Source: Cellulomonas chitinilytica
GTDB taxonomy: Bacteria; Actinomycetota; Actinomycetes; Actinomycetales; Cellulomonadaceae
Direction: 5' to 3'
Length of the DNA: 64,000 bases
Assembly (NCBI RefSeq): GCF_016862675.1
Contig: NZ_BONK01000001.1
Coordinates: 248,001-312,000, forward strand
Shown: positions 59,394-64,000 of the stretch, in pieces
Layout of the letters: every line of letters begins with the position of its first letter
How positions within the stretch are numbered: the stretch's first letter is position 1
Translations under genes and position numbers: made by a program
The notes under the pieces: model-generated
The model's input: the letters and a program-made list of their open reading frames with translations, nothing else
Database searches by the model: none
Told to the model about the DNA's origin: nothing

Positions 59394-60364
59394 GCCAGGC
59401 CCCGCACGGCGCGCACGGGCGGCCGGTCGCCGCGGATCGTCGCGACCATGTCGAGCGTGCGCCGGGTGGCCGCCACGTCGTGCGCTCGGAAGACCCGGGC
59501 GCCGAGCCAGGCCGCGACCGACGTCGCCGCGAGCGTGCCCTCGAGCCGTTCCTCGGCGGGCAGGTCGAGCGACTCGCCCACGAAGTCCTTGCGCGACAAC
59601 GCCATGAGGACAGGGTGCCCCAGAGCGACCAGCGTCTGCGTCCTGCGCACGAGGTGCAGCGAGTGCCAGGTGTTCTTGCCGAAGTCGTGCGTCGGGTCGA
59701 CGAGCACGCTCCCGGGATCGATGCCGAGCGAGACCGCGCGGGCCGCCGCGGCCGAGACGGTCGCGACGACGTCGTCGAGCACGCCGTCGACCTCGTCGAA
59801 CGCGTCACCGGTCCCCGGCCCCGACCGCGACGCCGACCGCGGGTACGCGACCCGGAACGGGTCCGTGCGCGGCCGGGCACCGCCCGTGTGGGAGCACACG
59901 ACGCCCAGGCCGCGCTCCGCCGCGACCTCAACGAGCCGGGGGTCGTGACCGGCCCACGTGTCGTTGACCAGGTCGACGCCCTCGTCCGCCGCGGCCCGCG
60001 CGACCTCGGCGCGCCACGTGTCGATGCTCACGAGCAGCCCGGGGTGCCGACGCCGGACGCGCGCGACGAGCGGCACGACCCGGGCGATCTCCTCGTCGGG
60101 CTCCACCCGGGGACCGCGGCCGGCCCGGACGCCGCCCAGGTCGACGATGTCGGCGCCCTCCTCCTCGGCCCGCGCGACGGCGGCGTCCGCGGAGGCGTCG
60201 TCGTGCCGGGCGGGCGCGTAGAACGAGTCCGGGGTACGGTTCACGACCGCCATCACCACCGGGCGGTCGGGCCCGATGACCCGGTCCCGCAGCCGCAGCG
60301 GGGCGCCGGCGGGCGGGACCCGACCGGGCACCGCCCCCACGTCGGCCGCAGGCCCGCCCGTCAC
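59390..60364 (-). CDS. Dihydropteroate-synthase-like protein, FolP2 type
   Basis: 324 aa TIM barrel of the DHPS family: VVMAVVNRTPDSFYAPARHDD where canonical DHPS has N(V/I)TPDSFSDGG, then ADIVDLGGVRAGRG, VSIDTWRAEVARAA, VDLVNDTWAG and SRKDFVG. The missing DGG pterin-loop and the variant GGVR motif match the FolP2 paralogue of mycobacteria, reported to lack DHPS activity, rather than true FolP1. Starts with a GTG overlapping the LOG gene stop. Confidence 0.85.
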   Translation of the reverse strand: MTGGPAADVGAVPGRVPPAGAPLRLRDRVIGPDRPVVMAVVNRTPDSFYAPARHDDASADAAVARAEEEGADIVDLGGVRAGRGPRVEPDEEIARVVPLVARVRRRHPGLLVSIDTWRAEVARAAADEGVDLVNDTWAGHDPRLVEVAAERGLGVVCSHTGGARPRTDPFRVAYPRSASRSGPGTGDAFDEVDGVLDDVVATVSAAAARAVSLGIDPGSVLVDPTHDFGKNTWHSLHLVRRTQTLVALGHPVLMALSRKDFVGESLDLPAEERLEGTLAATSVAAWLGARVFRAHDVAATRRTLDMVATIRGDRPPVRAVRGLA

Positions 60365-61182
60365 CGGGTGGTGCTCTCGGCCGCCTGCTGGGCCTGCGCG
60401 GTCGCCGCGGCGGCGCGCTCCTCCTCGGCGCGCAGCTCCGCGCCCCGTTCCAGCACGATCGCGACCGCCTCCTCGGCGGTGTCCACGAGCTTGATGAGGT
60501 CCAGGTCCACGGGAGAGATCATGCCGCGTTCCAGCACCGGTCCGGAGGCCCATTCGATGAGGCCCCTCCAATAGTCCGTGCCCACGAGGACGATCGGGAA
60601 GCTGATGACCTTGTGGGTCTGCACCAGGGTGAGCGCCTCGAACAGCTCGTCGAGCGTGCCGAACCCGCCGGGCAGCACCACGAAGCCCTCGGAGTACTTC
60701 ACGAACATCGTCTTGCGCGCGAAGAAGTAGCGGAAGTTCACGCCCAGGTCGACGAAGTCGTTCATGCCCTGCTCGAACGGCAGCTCGATGCCGAGCCCGA
60801 CCGACAGGCCGCCCGCCTTCTTGGCGCCGCAGTTCGCGGCCTCCATGATCCCGGGGCCGCCGCCGGTGATGACCGCGTACCCGGCCTCCGCGAGCCGGCT
60901 GCCGACCTCGACCCCGAGCGCGTAGTCCGGGTGGTCGACGGGCACACGGGCGGAGCCGAACACGCTCACCGCCGGACCGACCTCCGCGAGCGCGCCGAAG
61001 CCCTCCACGAACTCGCTCTGGATCCGCATGACCCGCCACGGGTCGTCGTGCAGCCAGCTGGCCGGGTCGGTCCGGCTCAGCAGCCGCTGGTCGGACGTGG
61101 TGGTCGGGATCTGCTGCCCGCGCAGCAGCACCGGACCCTTGCGGTAGCCGTGGCCCGGAGCGGGCTGACCGTCGTCGCTCAT
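60361..61182 (-). CDS. LOG-family protein (TIGR00730, Rv1205-like)
   Basis: 273 aa Rossmann-like fold with the lysine-decarboxylase-type motif VLPGGFGTLDELFEALTL and GGPGIMEAANCGA. Family members hydrolyse cytokinin riboside 5'-monophosphates or related nucleotides. In M. tuberculosis Rv1205 makes cytokinin; whether this one does is unknown. ATG at 61182 with TACAGT ending 7 nt upstream. Confidence 0.88.
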   Translation of the reverse strand: MSDDGQPAPGHGYRKGPVLLRGQQIPTTTSDQRLLSRTDPASWLHDDPWRVMRIQSEFVEGFGALAEVGPAVSVFGSARVPVDHPDYALGVEVGSRLAEAGYAVITGGGPGIMEAANCGAKKAGGLSVGLGIELPFEQGMNDFVDLGVNFRYFFARKTMFVKYSEGFVVLPGGFGTLDELFEALTLVQTHKVISFPIVLVGTDYWRGLIEWASGPVLERGMISPVDLDLIKLVDTAEEAVAIVLERGAELRAEEERAAAATAQAQQAAESTTR

Positions 61183-61284
61183 GCGTTCGACTGTAAGCGC
61201 GTGAACCGCGCGGACGCGCCGCCCCGAGCGGGTGATGAGCGGCTGTCGCCCGTTCGTCGCAGAGCCGTCACCGGCCCGACACCG

Positions 61285-62424
61285 TCAGGCGGTCAGCCAG
61301 GCCCGCAGGGCGAGGTGCGACACCGCGATCTGCGACACCGGGCAGCGCTCGTCCGCCTTGTGCGCGAGCAGCGGGTCGCCCGGCCCGAAGTTGACCGCGG
61401 GGATGCCCATCGCCGAGAACCGGGCGACGTCCGTCCAGCCGTACTTCGGGGCCGGCACGCCGCCCGTCACGGCGAGGACTGCTGCGGCGAAGTCACGTGC
61501 GGCGGGGTCGTCGAGCCCCGGGCGGGCGCCGGGTGCGGCGTCGACGACCACCACGTCGTACCCGTCGAGCAGCTCGCGGACGTGCGCCTCGGCCTGCTCG
61601 ACCGACGTCGACGGGGCGAAGCGGTAGTTGATCGTGACGACGCACGCGTCGGGGATGACGTTGGCCGCGGTGCCGCCCGAGATGAGCACGGCGTTGAGGC
61701 TCTCGCGGTAGACGAGCCCGTCGACCTCGACGGACCGGGGCTCGTACTCCTCGAGCCGCCGCAAGACCTCCCCGGCGGCATGCACGGCGTTGCGCCCCAC
61801 CCACGCGCGTGCCGAGTGGGCGGCGACGCCCTCGAGCCTGACCTCGAGCCGCATCGTGCCGTTGCAGCCCCCCTCCAGGCCGCCCGCCGTCGGCTCGCAC
61901 AGCACCGCGAAGTCCGCGGCGAGCCAGTCCGGGTGCTCGCGCGACAACCGACCCAGGCCGTTGAGGTCCGCGGCGACCTCCTCGTGGTCGTAGAACACCC
62001 ACGTGACGTCGTGCGTCGGGGTCGCCAGCTCCGCGGCCAGTGCGAGCTGCACGGCGACGCCCGCCTTCATGTCGACCGTGCCGCGACCCCAGATCTCGGC
62101 GTGCACGCCCTCGCCGACCACGTGCGTCGGCAGGTTGTCGGCGATCGGCACCGTGTCGAGGTGCCCGGCGACCACCACACGCGTCGGCCGGCCCGTCGAC
62201 GTGCGGGCCACGACCGCGTCGCCGTCCCGCAGCACCTCGAGGTGCGGGTACGCCCGGAGCGCCTCCTCGACGGCGTCCGCGATCGCCCGCTCGTCGCCGC
62301 TCACCGACGGCAGGTCGCACAGCGCCCGCGTGAGATCCACGAGATCGCCGTCCAGGTCCAGGCGCACCGTCGGCACCGCCGTGGGGTCGGACGTGGGGGC
62401 GGCGGGTGCGGGTCGGTCGGTCAC
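61285..62424 (-). CDS. dapE: Succinyl-diaminopimelate desuccinylase
   Basis: 379 aa M20 metallopeptidase. Zinc ligands and catalytic residues in GHLDTVP, GRGTVDMKAG, DHEEV and CEPTAG; C-terminal HKADERCP. Releases diaminopimelate from N-succinyl-LL-DAP for lysine and peptidoglycan. GTG at 62424; TAGGGT is 7 nt upstream. Divergent from dapD, which makes the preceding intermediate. Confidence 0.92.
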   Translation of the reverse strand: MTDRPAPAAPTSDPTAVPTVRLDLDGDLVDLTRALCDLPSVSGDERAIADAVEEALRAYPHLEVLRDGDAVVARTSTGRPTRVVVAGHLDTVPIADNLPTHVVGEGVHAEIWGRGTVDMKAGVAVQLALAAELATPTHDVTWVFYDHEEVAADLNGLGRLSREHPDWLAADFAVLCEPTAGGLEGGCNGTMRLEVRLEGVAAHSARAWVGRNAVHAAGEVLRRLEEYEPRSVEVDGLVYRESLNAVLISGGTAANVIPDACVVTINYRFAPSTSVEQAEAHVRELLDGYDVVVVDAAPGARPGLDDPAARDFAAAVLAVTGGVPAPKYGWTDVARFSAMGIPAVNFGPGDPLLAHKADERCPVSQIAVSHLALRAWLTA

Positions 62425-62558
62425 ACGAGAGACCCTAGCCCGGCGCGACGCAGGCCCTCCGGCCCGCCGCCTGCCCCGCCCGCGCACGCGGGAACCGGCC
62501 CGTCATCCGCGTCGCCGACGGCACGGGAAGCGGTCGCCGTTGTCCTAGGGTTGGCGCC

Positions 62559-63500
62559 ATGACTGCGCGCACGGCGTGGGGCTTCGGCCTCGCCACGGTG
62601 ACCCACGACGGCACCACCCTCGACGTCTGGTACCCCGCCCCCGAGCTCGGCGCTCCCGCCGACGACGCGGACGCACCGGCCGACCTCACGGCCGCCGAGC
62701 GGACCGACGACCTCCGCGGCGTGCGGGTCGAGGTGGTCCGCACCGTCGTCGACCTCGACACGCCCCCCGTCGACACCGCGGACGCGTACCTGCGCCTGCA
62801 CCTGCTCTCGCACCGGCTCGTCGCCCCGCACGGCCAGAACCTCGACGGCATCTTCGCCGTGCTGCCCAACGTCGTGTGGACCGACCGCGGCCCGTGCGCG
62901 GTCGACGGCTTCGAGACCACCCGGGCCCGCCTGCGTGCCGCGACCGGGGTCCCCGTCAGCGTCCTCGGCGTCGACAAGTTCCCGCGGATGGTCGACTACG
63001 TCGTCCCGTCCGGCGTCCGGATCGCCGACGCGGACCGCGTGCGGCTCGGCGCCCACCTCGCGCCTGGGACCACCGTGATGCACGAGGGCTTCGTCAACTA
63101 CAACGCGGGCACCCTCGGCACGTCGATGGTCGAAGGACGGATCTCCGCCGGTGTCGTCGTCGGCGACGGCTCCGACATCGGCGGCGGCGCCTCGATCATG
63201 GGGACTCTGTCCGGCGGCGGGCGCGAGGTCGTCTCCATCGGCCGCCGCAGCCTGCTCGGCGCGAACGCGGGCGTCGGCATCCCGCTCGGCGACGACTGCG
63301 TGGTCGAGGCCGGCCTGTACGTCACCGCCGGGACGAAGGTGACCCTGGTCGGCGGCGACGAGCCGAAGATCCTCAAGGCCCGGGACCTCGCGGGCGTCGA
63401 CGGCGTGCTGTTCCGCCGCAACTCGCTCACCGGCGGCGTCGAGGCGGTCGCGCGTCAGGGTTCGGGCGTCGAGCTCAACGCCGCCCTGCACGCCAACTGA
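62559..63500 (+). CDS. dapD: Tetrahydrodipicolinate N-succinyltransferase
   Basis: 313 aa. Left-handed beta-helix in the C-terminal half ([49 protein letters not shown]) with the succinyl-CoA site; the N-terminal domain is the actinobacterial form. Makes N-succinyl-2-amino-6-oxopimelate in the succinylase branch. ATG at 62559 with TAGGGT 7 nt upstream, so both dap genes are leaderless and divergent. Confidence 0.95.
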   Translation: MTARTAWGFGLATVTHDGTTLDVWYPAPELGAPADDADAPADLTAAERTDDLRGVRVEVVRTVVDLDTPPVDTADAYLRLHLLSHRLVAPHGQNLDGIFAVLPNVVWTDRGPCAVDGFETTRARLRAATGVPVSVLGVDKFPRMVDYVVPSGVRIADADRVRLGAHLAPGTTVMHEGFVNYNAGTLGTSMVEGRISAGVVVGDGSDIGGGASIMGTLSGGGREVVSIGRRSLLGANAGVGIPLGDDCVVEAGLYVTAGTKVTLVGGDEPKILKARDLAGVDGVLFRRNSLTGGVEAVARQGSGVELNAALHAN

Positions 63501-63503
63501 CGG

Positions 63504-64000
63504 GTGGCTCGCCGAGGGGCACGCCGCCGCCGCGCCGCCCGCGCCGGGTGCGGGCTCGTCGTCGTGCTCGTCGTGCTCGCGGCCGCCGTGGGCGTCGTCG
63601 TGACCGTCCTGCGCCAGCACGACGCCACGCCGGTCGCCGAACGGTGCGCGGCGGACGTCGACGGGACCCGGTGGTTCCTCGACCCCGACCAGTCCGACAA
63701 CGCCGCCCTGGTCGCCGCCGTCGGCGTCCGGCGCACCCTCCCGGCCCGCGCGGTCACGATCGCGCTCGCCACCGCCCTGCAGGAGTCGAAGCTCCGCAAC
63801 CTGCCCGGCGGCGACCGCGACTCGCTCGGCATCTTCCAGCAGCGACCCTCGCAGGGCTGGGGGACGCCCGAGGAGATCCTCGACCCCGTGTACTCGACGG
63901 GGCGGTTCTATGACGGGCTCACCCAGGTCGACGGCTACGAGCAGCTGTCCGTCACCGAGGCGGCCCAGGCCGTGCAGCGCTCCGGGTTCCCCGACGCCTA
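63504..64000 (+). CDS. Secreted or membrane-anchored protein, truncated at window end
   Basis: First 165 residues only. GTG at 63504 gives an Arg-rich start, one membrane helix (GLVVVLVVLAAAVGVVVTVL) and an extracytoplasmic domain with QESKLRNLPGGDRDSLGIFQQRPSQGWGTPEEILDPVYS, a lysozyme-like or transglycosylase-like signature with the Glu of QESK as possible catalytic residue. Starts 3 nt after dapD stop, so probably cotranscribed. Function unassigned. Confidence 0.75.
   Translation, partial: MARRGARRRRAARAGCGLVVVLVVLAAAVGVVVTVLRQHDATPVAERCAADVDGTRWFLDPDQSDNAALVAAVGVRRTLPARAVTIALATALQESKLRNLPGGDRDSLGIFQQRPSQGWGTPEEILDPVYSTGRFYDGLTQVDGYEQLSVTEAAQAVQRSGFPDA

Overview
The window is about 74% GC by eye. 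It carries densely packed genes, actinobacterial hallmark genes and many starts with a -10 box only 6-8 nt upstream, so it is chromosomal DNA of a high-GC actinobacterium. Gene order and the extracellular amylase with a starch-binding domain fit the Cellulomonas/Micrococcales group; this placement is inference, since no search could be run. I saw no IS element, prophage or CRISPR array.

Layout. (1) 1-12.8 kb, mostly minus strand: the ribosomal/RNA polymerase locus tRNA-Trp, secE, nusG, rplK, rplA, then rplJ, rplL and the 5' part of rpoB. Between rplA and rplJ sits a 7.2 kb accessory cassette. One arm is a minus-strand operon of a sigma factor, a 167-aa protein and a TPR-CHAT (caspase-like) protease. 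The divergent arm is a trypsin-like protease with 38 PFT units (mostly PFTE), followed by a degenerate phosphotransferase-like protein. This cassette is the most unusual thing in the window. (2) 12.9-25.4 kb: aminotransferase, a two-component system, adenosine deaminase, a membrane protein/GntR pair with a palindromic operator, murB, a tandem MFS pair facing a LacI regulator with two operator copies, two MaoC-type dehydratase subunits, rpmG, tRNA-Met and tRNA-Thr. (3) 25.6-36.8 kb: a probable organosulfur-scavenging cluster with a complete Dpp/Opp-type ABC transporter, two acyl-CoA-dehydrogenase-fold monooxygenases, an LLM flavin monooxygenase, an MFS carrier and an Rrf2 regulator. (4) 36.9-44.1 kb: tRNA-Tyr, YajQ, an FAD oxidoreductase, HtpX, a polar amino-acid ABC transporter, and ferredoxin-NADP reductase. 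(5) 44.4-51.3 kb: secreted alpha-amylase, RarD, PP2C phosphatase, YihY, 2H phosphoesterase, TrpS. (6) 51.4-64 kb: an envelope-stress block (tatB, htrA, anti-sigma, sigE) with a divergent O-methyltransferase, then pepA, DUF3117, a GPI-mannosyltransferase-like membrane protein, folP2-like, LOG-like protein, dapE, divergent dapD and a truncated secreted protein. The order in (6) parallels the dapD-to-tatB region of Mycobacterium tuberculosis from memory.

Regulation visible in sequence: candidate sigma-70 promoters for rpoB, rplJ, the CHAT operon, the tRNA-Trp operon and the two-component system; an L10-type leader before rplJ; a GGAAC-N18-GTT promoter before sigE; palindromic operators for GntR and LacI regulators; MalR-like repeats upstream of the amylase; and many strong terminators. 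Two probable non-canonical starts (CTG for lacI, ATC for the O-methyltransferase) are supported by good Shine-Dalgarno sites. All functions are assigned from recognised motifs and context, not from database searches.
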